From Haloechinothrix halophila YIM 93223 (GTDB lineage: Bacteria; Actinomycetota; Actinomycetes; Mycobacteriales; Pseudonocardiaceae), in NCBI RefSeq assembly GCF_000504245.1, contig NZ_KI632509.1:2107723-2171722 (forward strand): a stretch of DNA of 64,000 nt, written 5' to 3'. Every line of letters begins with the position of its first letter. Position 1 is the stretch's first letter. Below are positions 9,216 through 19,059 of the stretch, one piece after another. The notes beneath the pieces were generated by a model. That model was not told where the DNA came from, searched no databases, and saw only the letters and a program-made list of their open reading frames with translations. The position numbers and the translations under genes were made by a program.

Positions 9216-10331
9216 TCAGCCCAGCACGGACTCCAGTGTGGTGTGCTCGATGCCGTGTGCGATGGCGACCGGCTCGTTGACGAGCGCGCCCTGGTGCGTG
9301 GTCAGGCCGAGTGCCAGCGGCTCGTCGGCCCGCGCCGCGGCGCGCCAACCCTTGCCAGCCAGCTCAAGCGCGTACGGCAGCGTCACGTTGGTCAGGCCGT
9401 ACGTCGAGGTGCGCGGCACCGCGCCGGGCATGTTGGCGACGCAGTAGAACACCGAGTCGTGCACCAGGTAGGTCGGCTCGTCGTGGGTGGTCGGCCGGGA
9501 GTCGGCGAAGCAGCCGCCCTGGTCGATGGAGATGTCGACAAGGACACTGCCCGGCTTCATCCGCGCCACCTGCGCGTTCGAGATCAGCTTCGGAGCTCGC
9601 GCGCCCGGCACCAGCACCGCGCCGATCACCATGTCCGCTTGCATGATCGACTCGTCCAGTGTCAGTGCGTTCGAGGTCAGCGTCCGGATCCGGCCGCCGA
9701 AGTCGTTGTCGATCTGACGGAGCTTGTCGACGTTGGTGTCGAGCACCTCGACGTCGGCGCCCATGCCCAGCGCGATTCGCGCGGCGTTGATGCCAGCGAC
9801 GCCGCCGCCGATGACCGTCACCCGCGCCGGGTGCACACCGGGGATGCCGCCGGGCAGCACGCCGCGCCCGCCGCTCGGCTTCAGCATGGCGTACGAACCC
9901 ACCTGCGGTGCGAGCCTGCCAGCGACCTCAGACATCGGCGCGAGCAGCGGCAACGCACCAGACGGCAGCTGCACCGTCTCGTAGGCGAACGACGTCGTGC
10001 CCGCGTTGATCAGCGCGTCCGTGAGCGGACGGTTCGGCGCCAGGTGCAGGTAGGTGAACAGCACCTGGTCGCGCTGCAGCAGCGAGTACTCCTGCTCGAT
10101 CGGTTCCTTGACCTTGAGCACCAGCTCGCCCTCGGCCCAGACGTCCTCGGCTTTGGAGAGCACCTTGGCGCCAGCGGCGAGGTACTCCTCGTCGCTGATG
10201 GCCGAGCCTGCCCCCGCATCAGCCTCGACGAACACGTCATGACCACGCTCGGTCAACTCGTGTACGCCTGCCGGGGTCGCCGCGACCCGGTACTCATGCT
10301 TCTTGATCTCGCGGGGGACTGCGATACGCAC
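9216..10331 (-). CDS. ald: Alanine dehydrogenase
   Basis: 371 aa, the usual size. It interconverts L-alanine and pyruvate/ammonia with NAD. The N-terminus [17 protein letters not shown] with the pyruvate-binding Arg/Lys is canonical. The central FAYETVQL and [11 protein letters not shown] segments, the NAD motif [13 protein letters not shown] and the C-terminal region [18 protein letters not shown] are all intact. It starts at a GTG preceded by CGGAGGCGC. The gene sits downstream of the PucR regulator in the same direction with a 119-bp gap that carries inverted repeats, so PucR-type control of alanine use is plausible but not shown. Confidence 0.97.
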   Translation of the reverse strand: MRIAVPREIKKHEYRVAATPAGVHELTERGHDVFVEADAGAGSAISDEEYLAAGAKVLSKAEDVWAEGELVLKVKEPIEQEYSLLQRDQVLFTYLHLAPNRPLTDALINAGTTSFAYETVQLPSGALPLLAPMSEVAGRLAPQVGSYAMLKPSGGRGVLPGGIPGVHPARVTVIGGGVAGINAARIALGMGADVEVLDTNVDKLRQIDNDFGGRIRTLTSNALTLDESIMQADMVIGAVLVPGARAPKLISNAQVARMKPGSVLVDISIDQGGCFADSRPTTHDEPTYLVHDSVFYCVANMPGAVPRTSTYGLTNVTLPYALELAGKGWRAAARADEPLALGLTTHQGALVNEPVAIAHGIEHTTLESVLG

Positions 10332-10407
10332 TGTGCGCCTCCGATGGTTCTGCGGGCTGACACCTCAACGGTGTACCCGGAATCACCGAATGTCATCGTT
10401 CTGGCGC

Positions 10408-10419
10408 GACAATGTTGTC
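10408..10419. promoter_or_regulatory. Inverted repeat upstream of ald, candidate operator
   Basis: GACAA-TG-TTGTC lies 77 bp upstream of the ald start. A second short repeat, GTTG-TGCCG-CAAC, follows at about 10431. Both lie in the only promoter-sized gap in front of ald. The binding protein is unknown; the neighbouring PucR regulator is the obvious candidate. Confidence 0.35.
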
Positions 10420-10450
10420 CCGCGATCATGGTTGTGCCGCAACAGTACGG

Positions 10451-12055
10451 TCAGGACCAACGCATGCTGACCAGCTGCGTCAGCAGCGCCAGCCGGACGT
10501 CGGGGTCGTCCAGGTCGATGTCGCACAGTTCCAGCAGCTTGCGCATCCGGTAGCGCAGCGTGTTCGGGTGAATCCGCAGCTCATGCGCTGCCGCGCGGGG
10601 ATCGCCCGGATGACGCAGCCAGGCGTAGAGGGTGTCGACATAGGCGGTCTTGCCGGTGCGGTCCTGTTCTCGCAGGTGCTCGAGTGGGCCGAGTTCCAGC
10701 ACACCGGAGCCCGCGGTCGCGGTGGCGACCCGGTGCAGCGTCAGCGCCGTCCATGCCTCATCGAAGCTGATCACCGGTCCCTCGACCAGTTCGGCGCGCA
10801 GCAGCCCCAGCGCCTCGTCCGCCTCCGCCCGGGACTGCGACAGCTCCGCTCCCGGACGTCTGCTGCCCGCCGCGGCGCGGAAGGTGCGTTTGGCCGCTGC
10901 CGACTCCTTGGCCAGCACCTGCCGCACCTCGGACCAGTCCGCCCGCTCGGCGGGCACCACCAGATACAGCACGCCACCGAGGGTGCAGCCGTGCGCGTGT
11001 GCGCCGATACGCTTACCGACCCGTTCCAGCAGCGCAAGCCGCAGCCCCTCCGCACGGGGATGATCGTCAGGGTGCTTGCCACCGGTGTCGACGGCGATCA
11101 CGCGGTGCGCCGCCGCGGTCATGCCCAGCTCTGCCATCGCCCTGCGTGGGCTCGCCGTGCCGTCCAGCAGCCCCGCCACCAGCTCAGCCGTCGCCCGCCG
11201 GTGCGCATCCGCGCTGGCGCGTCTGCGCAGCAGGTGCACCGCCACTACCGGCGCCGCGTCGGCGAACGCGGCGGCGCGCTCCTCCGACACCGGGCCGTCG
11301 ACCACCGCCCACATCGAGCCGAGCAACTCGCCGCCCATCCGGATCGGCACGATCAGCCGGGGCAACGTGCCATCCTGCTGCGCGGGTACGAAGATGGTCT
11401 GCTTGCCCGTGGACAGCTCCCGGAACACGCCCCGCGACCGGAACCGCGCCAGGACATCGTCGGGGATGCGCCTGCCCATGATCGTCGACACCCGCGCGGG
11501 ATCGGTGAGGTCTTGGCGTGCGGAGTACGCCAGCACGCGGGAGTTCGTGTCCTCGATAGTCACCGGCGCGTCGACCACGGACGCGGCCGCGTCGGCGAGC
11601 CGGAACAGATCGGCCGAGCCCGCTTCGGGCGCGTCGGTGGCCTCGCGTTCATCGGCGATGGCGTCCAGCACCGTGCGCAGCAGCCACACCAGCTGTGCCC
11701 ATGACGTCTTGGCGTGCACCTCGATCAGCCCGATCTCGGCCTCGGTCGCCGCTTTACGCACCGCCGCCCTGCGCGCCAGCGGTGGCTTGAGCAGCACGGC
11801 GGCCGCCGAACACGCCGCGCTTTCGCGCACGAGGTCGACGGCGTCGTCCACGGTCGTCGCGGCGACCGCGAGCACGAGATCGCCCGCGTTGAGGTGCATC
11901 AGGCCCGCGCGCAGGGCCGAGCCGTAGGTGCCGTGCGAGCCGGCCTCGGCGATCACCACGTCAGCGACGTTGCGCTGGCCATTGCCCTCCGGCAGCACGA
12001 CGGCGTGCAGCAACGTCGGGCCGACCCGGTTGACGACGCTGGCCAGCGAGGTCAT
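10451..12055 (-). CDS. PucR family transcriptional regulator
   Basis: About 534 aa. The C-terminus carries the PucR helix-turn-helix (ELRIHPNTLRYRMRKLLELC) that defines the family. In front of it lies a GGDEF-like/CdaR central region, and the N-terminal half (about residues 1-130) resembles the PucR purine-catabolism N-domain. No membrane segments are present. The start used (MTSLASVVNRVG) overlaps the stop of the upstream gene by 4 bp (ATGA), so the two are translationally coupled; a longer open frame to 12118 is ignored. PucR proteins usually activate nitrogen-compound catabolism in response to a small ligand, and ald lies directly downstream. Confidence 0.87.
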   Translation of the reverse strand: MTSLASVVNRVGPTLLHAVVLPEGNGQRNVADVVIAEAGSHGTYGSALRAGLMHLNAGDLVLAVAATTVDDAVDLVRESAACSAAAVLLKPPLARRAAVRKAATEAEIGLIEVHAKTSWAQLVWLLRTVLDAIADEREATDAPEAGSADLFRLADAAASVVDAPVTIEDTNSRVLAYSARQDLTDPARVSTIMGRRIPDDVLARFRSRGVFRELSTGKQTIFVPAQQDGTLPRLIVPIRMGGELLGSMWAVVDGPVSEERAAAFADAAPVVAVHLLRRRASADAHRRATAELVAGLLDGTASPRRAMAELGMTAAAHRVIAVDTGGKHPDDHPRAEGLRLALLERVGKRIGAHAHGCTLGGVLYLVVPAERADWSEVRQVLAKESAAAKRTFRAAAGSRRPGAELSQSRAEADEALGLLRAELVEGPVISFDEAWTALTLHRVATATAGSGVLELGPLEHLREQDRTGKTAYVDTLYAWLRHPGDPRAAAHELRIHPNTLRYRMRKLLELCDIDLDDPDVRLALLTQLVSMRWS

Positions 12056-12549
12056 GGTTCGTCGTCCGCCAGCGCGTCGGTGATCCAGTCCGGCACATCG
12101 AGGTCGCGATCCACGCACTCGCCAGCCAGCCTGATGGTCCAGCGCAGCGCCTGCAGCACCAGGCTGTCCACCTCCTCGGGCTCGGCGTTGTCCAGCGCGA
12201 TAGCGACGTGCTGACGCGCGTCGTCGGTGTTGCCGTGCATCTCGGCGAGCAATGTGCGCACGGCGGTGCGCACCGGAGGGTCGGCCTGGTCGATGGAGAC
12301 CTCGCTGCCCTCATCGTCGAAGACTTGCACCTTGACCGGCGTCGTGCCGCCGTCGCCGAGCGCGGAGACGAGGACGCCGCACTCACCGAACAGCAGCATG
12401 ACGAGGTCACGCACGTTTTCGCTGGCATGCGCCAGCGCCGCGGCGTCGTCACCACGCCGCGCCGCACGCAGGGCGAGCGTCGCTTGTGCCGCGAGTCGGG
12501 CCTTTCCGGGAAAGTCGGCGTCCACGGGCCCTATCAAACACGAGATCAT
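12052..12549 (-). CDS. Conserved protein of unknown function, coupled to PucR
   Basis: 165 aa, acidic at the C-terminus, with no signal peptide, membrane helix or recognisable catalytic motif. It is predicted helical, with a run of Ala/Arg helices and the sequence VREL-like NVRDLVMLLFGE. Its start codon shares one base with the stop of the upstream TetR gene (TGATG) and its stop overlaps the PucR start (ATGA), so TetR-unknown-PucR form a tightly coupled run. I do not recognise the family. Confidence 0.7.
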   Translation of the reverse strand: MISCLIGPVDADFPGKARLAAQATLALRAARRGDDAAALAHASENVRDLVMLLFGECGVLVSALGDGGTTPVKVQVFDDEGSEVSIDQADPPVRTAVRTLLAEMHGNTDDARQHVAIALDNAEPEEVDSLVLQALRWTIRLAGECVDRDLDVPDWITDALADDEP

Positions 12550-13148
12550 CAGGCCGCGTGAAGTGCTCCCAGTGCCATATCGGTGAGCAGGTCCGCCAGT
12601 TCGGCCCTGCCGAGGTAGCGGGTGTGCGGCGTTGAGTTGATGAGCCCGAACACCGCGTGGGCGCAGGAACGCGCTCTCGGCAGCGGCACGTCGGGCATGG
12701 CGTCGGTGATGGTGCTGGCCCAGACCTCGACGTAGCGACGCTGCAGCGTACGGACCTGCCTGCGGTCCTCGTCGCGTAGGTTGCCGAGGTTGCGTTCCTG
12801 CACCGTGATCAGCGATGGGTGGTCGAGCGCGAAGTCGGTGTGGAAGCGCACCAGCGCGGTCAGCGCCTCGGTCGCGGTGTCGGCCTCGGTGGCCCGCGCG
12901 ATGCCGCCCTGCAGCAAGTTCTCGCTGATGGATGTCAGCATTTCACCCAGAATGGCGTCTTTGCCCTTGAAATGGCGGTAGAGTGCGGGACCAGAGACAC
13001 CGACAGCGGCGCCGATGTCGTCGATACCGACGCCGTGAAAGCCGTGAAGGGCGAACAGTTCCGCCGCCGCGGCCAGGATTTGGTCTCGTCGCGACGGTGT
13101 GCCGGTGACCGCGCGCGGCGCGGTGCTCGTATCGCTTGCCTCAGTCAC
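12549..13148 (-). CDS. TetR family regulator of the accD1-accA1-fadE19 operon
   Basis: About 199 aa from a GTG at 13148, chosen because GAGGGGAG lies 9 nt upstream. The N-terminal HTH is clear: ILAAAAELFALHGFHGVGID, then GVSGPALYRHFKGKDAILGE. The C-terminal ligand domain follows (residues about 75-199). It is divergent from the acyl-CoA carboxylase operon, the same arrangement as Rv2506 next to accD1/accA1 in M. tuberculosis. It is therefore likely a repressor sensing an acyl-CoA intermediate of leucine or branched-acid breakdown. Candidate sites lie in the 230-bp divergent promoter region. Confidence 0.9.
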   Translation of the reverse strand: MTEASDTSTAPRAVTGTPSRRDQILAAAAELFALHGFHGVGIDDIGAAVGVSGPALYRHFKGKDAILGEMLTSISENLLQGGIARATEADTATEALTALVRFHTDFALDHPSLITVQERNLGNLRDEDRRQVRTLQRRYVEVWASTITDAMPDVPLPRARSCAHAVFGLINSTPHTRYLGRAELADLLTDMALGALHAA

Positions 13149-13320
13149 CGCGAACTGCTCCCCTCGAAGGTGCCGGATCAGTGTCTTACCAGAGGTCGGG
13201 CCATTCACCCCGGTGGGTCCCGTGAATCACGGCTCTCACCTGTAGTGAGCCGTTGTGACCCACCCTTCTGGCGGGCCGCACCGGCACACTTGTGAATAGC
13301 CCTCCAGGGTGGACGGATGC

Positions 13321-13364
13321 GTTAACACATACTAACATCGGTAACCAGGTTAACGACGACTAAC
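13321..13364. promoter_or_regulatory. Direct repeats in the TetR/accD1 divergent promoter
   Basis: Two 16-bp copies, GTTAACACATACTAAC (13321-13336) and GTTAACGACGACTAAC (13349-13364), differ only in their 4-bp centre and lie 28 bp apart. GGTAACC sits between them. Each copy resembles an imperfect palindrome (GTTA...TAAC). They end 18 bp before the accD1 start, where a repressor would block transcription or translation initiation. Confidence 0.6.
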
Positions 13365-13382
13365 GGGGTGAGGGAACGCCGA

Positions 13383-14996
13383 ATGGACGCCAAGCCGCTG
13401 CGGTCCGACGCCGATCCGGCCTCGGAGGACTTCCAGCGCTACGCCGCGGAACACGGCCAGCTGGTCGCGGACCTGAATGGTCGCGTCAAGCAGGCCATGC
13501 ACGGCGGGCCGGAGAAGTCACGGGTCCGGCATGTGGAGCGCGGCAAGCTCTTACCACGTGACCGGGTCGACGCTCTGCTCGACCCGGGGTCGCCGTTCCT
13601 CGAGCTCTCGCCGCTGGCCGCGAATGGCATGTATGACGACGAGGCGCCCGCCGCGGGGATCATCACCGGCGTCGGCAGGGTGTCGGGCCGCGAGTGCGTG
13701 ATCGTCGCCAACGATGCCACCGTGAAGGGTGGCACCTACTACCCCATCACGGTGAAGAAGCACCTGCGCGCGCAAGAGGTCGCACTGCACAACAACCTGC
13801 CGTGCGTGTACCTCGTCGATTCCGGGGGCGCGTTCCTGCCGGAACAAGACGGGGTCTTTCCCGATCGTGAGCACTTCGGGCGCATCTTCTACAACCAGGC
13901 CACGATGTCGGCGCGCGGCATCCCGCAGATCGCGGCCGTGCTCGGCTCCTGCACCGCTGGTGGCGCGTACGTGCCCGCGATGAGCGACGAGGCCGTCATC
14001 GTGCGCAACCAGGGCACCATCTTCCTCGGCGGTCCGCCGCTGGTGAAGGCCGCGACCGGCGAGGAGGTCACCGACGAGGAACTCGGCGGCGGCGACGTTC
14101 ACGCCAGGCAGTCCGGCGTCACCGACCACCTGGCGAACGACGACACCGACGCGCTGCGGATCGTGCGCTCCATCGTGTCCACCCTCGGGCCGCGCGTACC
14201 CCGGCCATGGGACGTCGCCCCGGTGGAGGAACCCGCCGTCGACCCGACCGAGCTGTACGGCGTCGTGCCGACGGACTCCCGCACGCCCTACGACGTCCGC
14301 GAGGTCATCGCCCGGGTCGTTGACGGCAGCCGGTTCGCCGAGTTCAAGGCGGAGTACGGCACCACGCTGGTCACCGGGTTCGCCCGGATCCACGGTCACC
14401 CGGTTGGCATCATCGCCAACAACGGCGTGCTGTTCGCCGAGTCGGCGATGAAGGGCGCGCACTTCATCGAACTGTGCGACAAACGCTCGATTCCGCTGCT
14501 GTTCCTGCAGAACATCACCGGGTTCATGGTCGGCAAGGACTACGAGGCTGGCGGCATCGCCAAGCACGGCGCGAAGATGGTCACCGCCGTCGCCTGCGCG
14601 CGGGTGCCGAAGCTGACCGTGATCATCGGCGGCTCGTTCGGCGCCGGCAACTACTCCATGTGCGGGCGGGCGTACTCGCCCCGATTCCTGTGGATGTGGC
14701 CGAACGCGCGGATCTCCGTCATGGGTGGCGAGCAGGCGGCGTCGGTGTTGTCCACGGTGCGCCGCGATGCCATCGAACGGCGCGGTGAGACCTGGTCCGC
14801 CGAGGACGAGGAAGCGTTTAAGGACCCGATCCGGGAGCAATACGAACACCAGGGCCACCCGTATTACTCCACGGCACGGCTCTGGGACGACGGTGTGATC
14901 GATCCGGTCGACACCCGCACCGTCGTCGGGCTCGCGCTCTCGGCCGCGGCCAACGCGCCACTCGACGACATCAGCTACGGCGTCTTCAGGATGTGA
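13383..14996 (+). CDS. accD1: Acyl-CoA carboxylase beta (carboxyltransferase) subunit, methylcrotonyl-CoA type
   Basis: 537 aa. It transfers CO2 from carboxybiotin to an acyl-CoA. The crotonase-like N- and C-domains are complete: [20 protein letters not shown], then [20 protein letters not shown], then the C-domain [20 protein letters not shown] and [15 protein letters not shown]. The motif [17 protein letters not shown] is characteristic of methylcrotonyl-CoA carboxylase beta chains. The ATG at 13383 has GAGGG 8 nt upstream; an in-frame GTG at 13368 is less likely. It is first in an operon with accA1 (6-bp gap) and fadE19 and would act in leucine catabolism. Confidence 0.94.
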   Translation: MDAKPLRSDADPASEDFQRYAAEHGQLVADLNGRVKQAMHGGPEKSRVRHVERGKLLPRDRVDALLDPGSPFLELSPLAANGMYDDEAPAAGIITGVGRVSGRECVIVANDATVKGGTYYPITVKKHLRAQEVALHNNLPCVYLVDSGGAFLPEQDGVFPDREHFGRIFYNQATMSARGIPQIAAVLGSCTAGGAYVPAMSDEAVIVRNQGTIFLGGPPLVKAATGEEVTDEELGGGDVHARQSGVTDHLANDDTDALRIVRSIVSTLGPRVPRPWDVAPVEEPAVDPTELYGVVPTDSRTPYDVREVIARVVDGSRFAEFKAEYGTTLVTGFARIHGHPVGIIANNGVLFAESAMKGAHFIELCDKRSIPLLFLQNITGFMVGKDYEAGGIAKHGAKMVTAVACARVPKLTVIIGGSFGAGNYSMCGRAYSPRFLWMWPNARISVMGGEQAASVLSTVRRDAIERRGETWSAEDEEAFKDPIREQYEHQGHPYYSTARLWDDGVIDPVDTRTVVGLALSAAANAPLDDISYGVFRM

Positions 14997-15002
14997 GGGG
15001 CA

Positions 15003-17069
15003 GTGTTGAATCTACCCACCCACCCCCCGTTGAAGACAATCCTCGTCGCCAATCGCGGTGAGATCGCGGTCAGAGTGATCGGCACGCTGCGCCGCATGGG
15101 CATCACCTCGGTGGCCGTCTACAGCGACGCCGACGCCGACGCGCGGCACGTCCGCGAGGCTGATGTAGCGGTGCGGATCGGACCGGCAGCCGCTACCGAA
15201 AGCTACCTGTCGATCGATGCCATCCTGGACGCCGCGAAACGAACCGGTGCGCAGGCGGTGCACCCCGGCTACGGCTTCTTGTCGGAGAACGCCGCGTTCG
15301 CTCGGGCCTGCGCCGACTCAGGGCTGGTGTTCATCGGACCGCCCGCGGCGGCGATCGACGCCATGGGCGACAAGATCCGCGCCAAGCAGACCGTGTCCGC
15401 GGCCGGGGTGCCGGTGGTGCCCGGAGCTTTCGGCTCGGCGGCGGAGCTGACCGCCGCCGCGGACGATATTGGCTATCCGATCCTGCTCAAGCCGTCCGCT
15501 GGCGGCGGTGGCAAGGGCATGGTCGTCGTTCGTGAGCCGGGCGAGCTTTCGGATGCGATCTCCTCGGCGCAACGGGTCGCGCGGTCGGCGTTCGGCGATG
15601 ACAGGCTCCTGGCCGAGCGGTTCGTCACCAGCCCTCGGCACATCGAGATCCAGGTGCTCGCTGACACCCACGGCACCGCGATCCACCTCGGCGAGCGCGA
15701 GTGCAGCCTGCAACGACGGCATCAGAAGATCATCGAGGAAGCGCCGTCACCGCTGCTGGACGCCGACATCCGCGCGCGCATGGGCGCCGCCGCCGTCGAT
15801 GCCGCCAAGGCGGTTGACTACGCAGGGGCGGGCACCGTCGAGTTCATCGTGTCGGCCGACCGGCCGGACGAATTCTTCTTCATGGAGATGAACACCCGGC
15901 TGCAGGTCGAGCACCCCGTTACCGAGCTGGTCACCGGGCTGGATCTGGTGGAACAGCAAGTGCGGGTCGCCGCGGGGGAGCGGCTTGGCGTCAGCCAGGA
16001 CAAGGTCCGCCTCGAGGGACACGCCATTGAGGCGCGGGTCTACGCCGAGGACCCGGCCAGCGGGTTCCTGCCCACTGGCGGCACCGTGCTTGGCGTCGCT
16101 GAACCGGACGACGAGTGGGTCCGGGTCGACTCTGGCTTGCAGCCCGGCACGGTCGTCGGCTCCGACTACGACCCGATGCTCGCCAAGGTCATCGCCCGAG
16201 GCGACGACCGGGGGCAGGCGCTCGCGCGGTTAGACGAAGCGCTGGCGGCCACAGCGGTGTTCGGCATCGTGACCAACGTGCCCTTCCTGCGCGCGCTGTT
16301 GGCCGACGACGACGTCCGCGCGGGCAACATGGACACCCAGATGGTCGACCGGCTGGCGGAGCGGCTCGCGAAGGCCGACCCGGTGCCGGACGAGGTGTTC
16401 GCCGCCGCCGCACTGGATGAGCTGCTCAGCATGCAGCCCGCTGGCCGGATAGTTGACCCGTGGGACGTGCCGACCGGCTGGCGGCTCGGCGGTGCCATCG
16501 GCACGGCGTTCCGGTTGACCTGCGGCGGTCGCGACGTGACCGTGCGGGTGGACGGCACCCCGGAGAACGCCATGGTGACCGTGGACGACGGCCAACCGGC
16601 TCCCGCGCGGGCGTTCTGGCGCGGCGGCAAGCGCGACACTGGCACTAGGCGCAAGGAAGATGCCGGTCACGGCACCCTGGAACTCACCTATGGCGGCCGG
16701 CGCCGCACCTACGGCCGGGTGCACGACGAACGCACCGACACGCTGTGGCTTGCCGAGGGTGGACGCACCTGGGCGGTCGGTGAGCACTCGCTGCTCGACG
16801 TTGACGACGCGGCCGCGGGCGAGGCAGGTCCGGTCACCAGCCCGATGCCGGGCACCGTGCTCGCGGTCAAGGTCGAGCTCGATGCCGAGGTCAGCGCCGG
16901 GCAACCACTCCTGGTCGTCGAAGCGATGAAGATGGAACACACGATTACCGCGCCGATCGACGGCGTCGTGAGTGAGATATCGGTCAAGGCGGGCCAAAAG
17001 GTCGCACTTGAGGAAACCCTCGCCGTGGTGACTCCGCGCGAGAGCAGCGAAAAGGAGCAAGGGTCATGA
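15003..17069 (+). CDS. accA1: Acyl-CoA carboxylase alpha subunit (biotin carboxylase + biotin carrier)
   Basis: 688 aa, GTG start with GAGGGG upstream. The biotin carboxylase domain begins [20 protein letters not shown]. It has the ATP-grasp glycine loop [11 protein letters not shown] and the active-site segment [18 protein letters not shown]-like linker region follows, and the C-terminal biotinyl domain carries VEAMKMEHT with the biotinylated Lys643. It pairs with AccD1 to carboxylate a branched enoyl-CoA such as 3-methylcrotonyl-CoA. Its stop overlaps the fadE19 start (ATGA). Confidence 0.95.
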   Translation: MLNLPTHPPLKTILVANRGEIAVRVIGTLRRMGITSVAVYSDADADARHVREADVAVRIGPAAATESYLSIDAILDAAKRTGAQAVHPGYGFLSENAAFARACADSGLVFIGPPAAAIDAMGDKIRAKQTVSAAGVPVVPGAFGSAAELTAAADDIGYPILLKPSAGGGGKGMVVVREPGELSDAISSAQRVARSAFGDDRLLAERFVTSPRHIEIQVLADTHGTAIHLGERECSLQRRHQKIIEEAPSPLLDADIRARMGAAAVDAAKAVDYAGAGTVEFIVSADRPDEFFFMEMNTRLQVEHPVTELVTGLDLVEQQVRVAAGERLGVSQDKVRLEGHAIEARVYAEDPASGFLPTGGTVLGVAEPDDEWVRVDSGLQPGTVVGSDYDPMLAKVIARGDDRGQALARLDEALAATAVFGIVTNVPFLRALLADDDVRAGNMDTQMVDRLAERLAKADPVPDEVFAAAALDELLSMQPAGRIVDPWDVPTGWRLGGAIGTAFRLTCGGRDVTVRVDGTPENAMVTVDDGQPAPARAFWRGGKRDTGTRRKEDAGHGTLELTYGGRRRTYGRVHDERTDTLWLAEGGRTWAVGEHSLLDVDDAAAGEAGPVTSPMPGTVLAVKVELDAEVSAGQPLLVVEAMKMEHTITAPIDGVVSEISVKAGQKVALEETLAVVTPRESSEKEQGS

Positions 17070-18217
17070 TCGACCTCCGGTTGGACGACACCTACGAGAC
17101 GCTGCGCAAAACCGTCGAGAACTTCGCGCAGCGCGAGGTCGCACCGGTGATCGGCGACTTCTATGAGCGCGAGGAGTTCCCCTACGGCATCGTCGCGCAG
17201 ATGGGCGAGATGGGGCTGTTCGGCCTGCCGTTCCCCGAGAAATACGACGGGATGGGCGGCGACTACTTCGCACTGTGCCTCGCCCTCGAGGAGCTGGCGC
17301 GGGTCGACTCCTCGGTGGCGATCACGCTGGAGGCGGGCGTGTCGCTCGGTGCGATGCCGATCTACCGGTTCGGCACCGATGAGCAGAAGGAGCAGTGGCT
17401 GCCCGCGATGTGCCGGGGCGAGACCCTGGGCGCGTTCGGCCTCACCGAGCCGGGCGGCGGTTCCGACGCGGGGGCGACCAAGACCACCGCGAAGATCGAC
17501 GGCGACAGCTGGGTGATCAACGGCAGTAAGTCGTTCATCACCAACTCCGGCACCGACATTACGTCGCTGGTCACGGTCACCGCGGTCACCGGCACCAAGG
17601 ACAACGGTGGCAAGGAGATCTCGGCGATCATCGTGCCGTCCGGCACGCCAGGCTTCACCGTGGAGAAGAAGTACTCCAAGGTCGGCTGGAACGCCTCCGA
17701 CACCCACGGGCTGTCGTTCGACGATGTCCGCGTGCCGCAGGAGAACTTGGTCGGCCAACAGGGTCGCGGCTATGCCCAGTTCCTGTCCATTCTGGACGAA
17801 GGAAGGATCGCGATCGCCGCGCTGTCAACGGGTCTCGCGCAGGGATGCGTGGACGAGTGCCTGCGTTATGCGCGGGAGCGGGAAGCGTTCGGCCGCCCCA
17901 TCGGCGCGAACCAGGCGATCCAGTTCAAACTGGCCGACATGGAGTTGCGTACGCACAACGCGCGGCTGGCGTACTACGCGGCGGCGTCGAAGATGCTGCG
18001 CGGCGAGCCGTTCAAGAAGGAGGCCGCGATCGCGAAGCTGACGTCGTCCAACGCCGCGATGGACAACGCACGCGAGGCGACGCAGATCTTCGGCGGCTAC
18101 GGCTTCATGAACGAGTTCCCGGTCGGCCGGTTCTACCGCGACGCGAAGATCCTGGAGGTCGGTGAGGGCACCAGCGAGGTCCAGCGGATGCTCATCGCCC
18201 GCGAACTCGGACTCTGA
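17066..18217 (+). CDS. fadE19: Acyl-CoA dehydrogenase of the leucine/branched-chain operon
   Basis: 383 aa. The FAD-binding segment [17 protein letters not shown] is present. The C-terminal [18 protein letters not shown] is followed by [11 protein letters not shown], which places a Glu at the usual short-chain acyl-CoA dehydrogenase catalytic position. It would oxidise isovaleryl- or 2-methylacyl-CoA and supply the carboxylase encoded by the two preceding genes. The ATG overlaps the accA1 stop by 4 bp. In mycobacteria the equivalent operon continues with MaoC- and CitE-like genes; here it ends and is followed by a repeat-containing gap. Confidence 0.93.
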   Translation: MIDLRLDDTYETLRKTVENFAQREVAPVIGDFYEREEFPYGIVAQMGEMGLFGLPFPEKYDGMGGDYFALCLALEELARVDSSVAITLEAGVSLGAMPIYRFGTDEQKEQWLPAMCRGETLGAFGLTEPGGGSDAGATKTTAKIDGDSWVINGSKSFITNSGTDITSLVTVTAVTGTKDNGGKEISAIIVPSGTPGFTVEKKYSKVGWNASDTHGLSFDDVRVPQENLVGQQGRGYAQFLSILDEGRIAIAALSTGLAQGCVDECLRYAREREAFGRPIGANQAIQFKLADMELRTHNARLAYYAAASKMLRGEPFKKEAAIAKLTSSNAAMDNAREATQIFGGYGFMNEFPVGRFYRDAKILEVGEGTSEVQRMLIARELGL

Positions 18218-18266
18218 CGCACGGCGGCGCCCGAGGCGGGCTCGCGAGTCACACCTTAATCGCCGC

Positions 18267-18320
18267 GAGTTGCACCGTATTCGCGGTGAGTTGCACCGTA
18301 TTCGCGGTGAGTTGCACCGC
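18267..18320. repeat. 21-bp tandem repeat, about 2.6 copies
   Basis: Units start at 18267, 18288 and 18309 (the last is partial). Each begins GAGTTGCACCGTATTCGCGG. The array is followed by further CGCGAGTC-like words up to about 18355. It fills the gap between fadE19 and the 2-TM protein gene and is similar in unit length and opening word (GAGT) to arrays at 30549 and 53441. Confidence 0.8.
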
Positions 18321-18440
18321 CGAGCGCGCGAGTCCCGCGCTACGGGGTCTCGCGTCCCGGCTTCCGGTGCCGCGCGTTCCGTGTTCCGGGAATGCGAGTC
18401 ATCCGTTACTGTGCGTCGCATTCCCGGAAATGCGGAGGCA

Positions 18441-19058
18441 ATGATGACGAACGACGACAAGACGACGTCTGCCGACACCACGTCCGAAGAGACAACATCC
18501 GAAGAGACAACGTCCGAGAAAGCGACGTCAGCGGCGGACAAGCCTGCAGCAGCGCCAGCCAAGTCAGACACGGCGGCACCCAAGCCGGATACCGACGAGC
18601 GCCCGCGCGAGTCACGCGAGCCCGTCGATTCCATCAGGACCGAGTTGGAGGACCTGCGGGATCAGGCGTCCCGGCGGGCGAAGCGTTCGCAACGGCTGTC
18701 GCGCTTCTGGGCCACGGTGCAGATGCTGCTTGGCATCGCGTCCGCCGTGTTGGCGCTGATCGCGGCGGGTGTGGTGATGAGCTCGACGATCGACGACGGA
18801 TTCGCGGTGGCATCCGCCCTCGTCGCCGCGGCCTTGGTGCTGATCATGACGTTCGTACACCCCGATGCCAGGGGTGCGAACGCGCGCCTGATCGCGCGCG
18901 GCTGGAACACGCTCGAGGTCGACCTGCACGTGTTCCTCGTCGCGGAGTACGAGAGCACTATGGTCAACGAGCGGAAAGACGTCCTGCGCAGCGCCATGGC
19001 ACGGACGCTTGATCTGCTGGCGGGTAGGTACGAGAACACGGAATCGCGCCGGAGCTGA
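18441..19058 (+). CDS. Two-TM membrane protein with Thr/Ser/Glu-repeat N-terminus, possibly SLATT-like
   Basis: 205 aa, with ATG at 18441 or 18444 after GGAGG. Residues 1-60 are disordered and contain three TTSEE-type repeats followed by Ala/Pro/Lys. A coiled-coil-like stretch (EDLRDQASRRAKRSQRLSRF) leads into two membrane helices, VQMLLGIASAVLALIAAGVV and ASALVAAALVLIMTFV, joined by a short loop. A soluble tail of about 75 residues follows. The helix-2TM-helix layout resembles SLATT/DUF4231 proteins, but I see no diagnostic motif. No neighbour gives a function. Confidence 0.75.
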   Translation: MMTNDDKTTSADTTSEETTSEETTSEKATSAADKPAAAPAKSDTAAPKPDTDERPRESREPVDSIRTELEDLRDQASRRAKRSQRLSRFWATVQMLLGIASAVLALIAAGVVMSSTIDDGFAVASALVAAALVLIMTFVHPDARGANARLIARGWNTLEVDLHVFLVAEYESTMVNERKDVLRSAMARTLDLLAGRYENTESRRS

Positions 19059-19059
19059 C

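Noticed and set aside
13551-14858. 435-aa minus-strand frame opposite accD1
   Set aside because: Antisense shadow of a conserved carboxyltransferase gene.
18267-18320. CRISPR array
   Set aside because: Units are contiguous 21-mers without spacers, and there are no cas genes. The arrays at 30549 and 53441 were rejected for the same reason.
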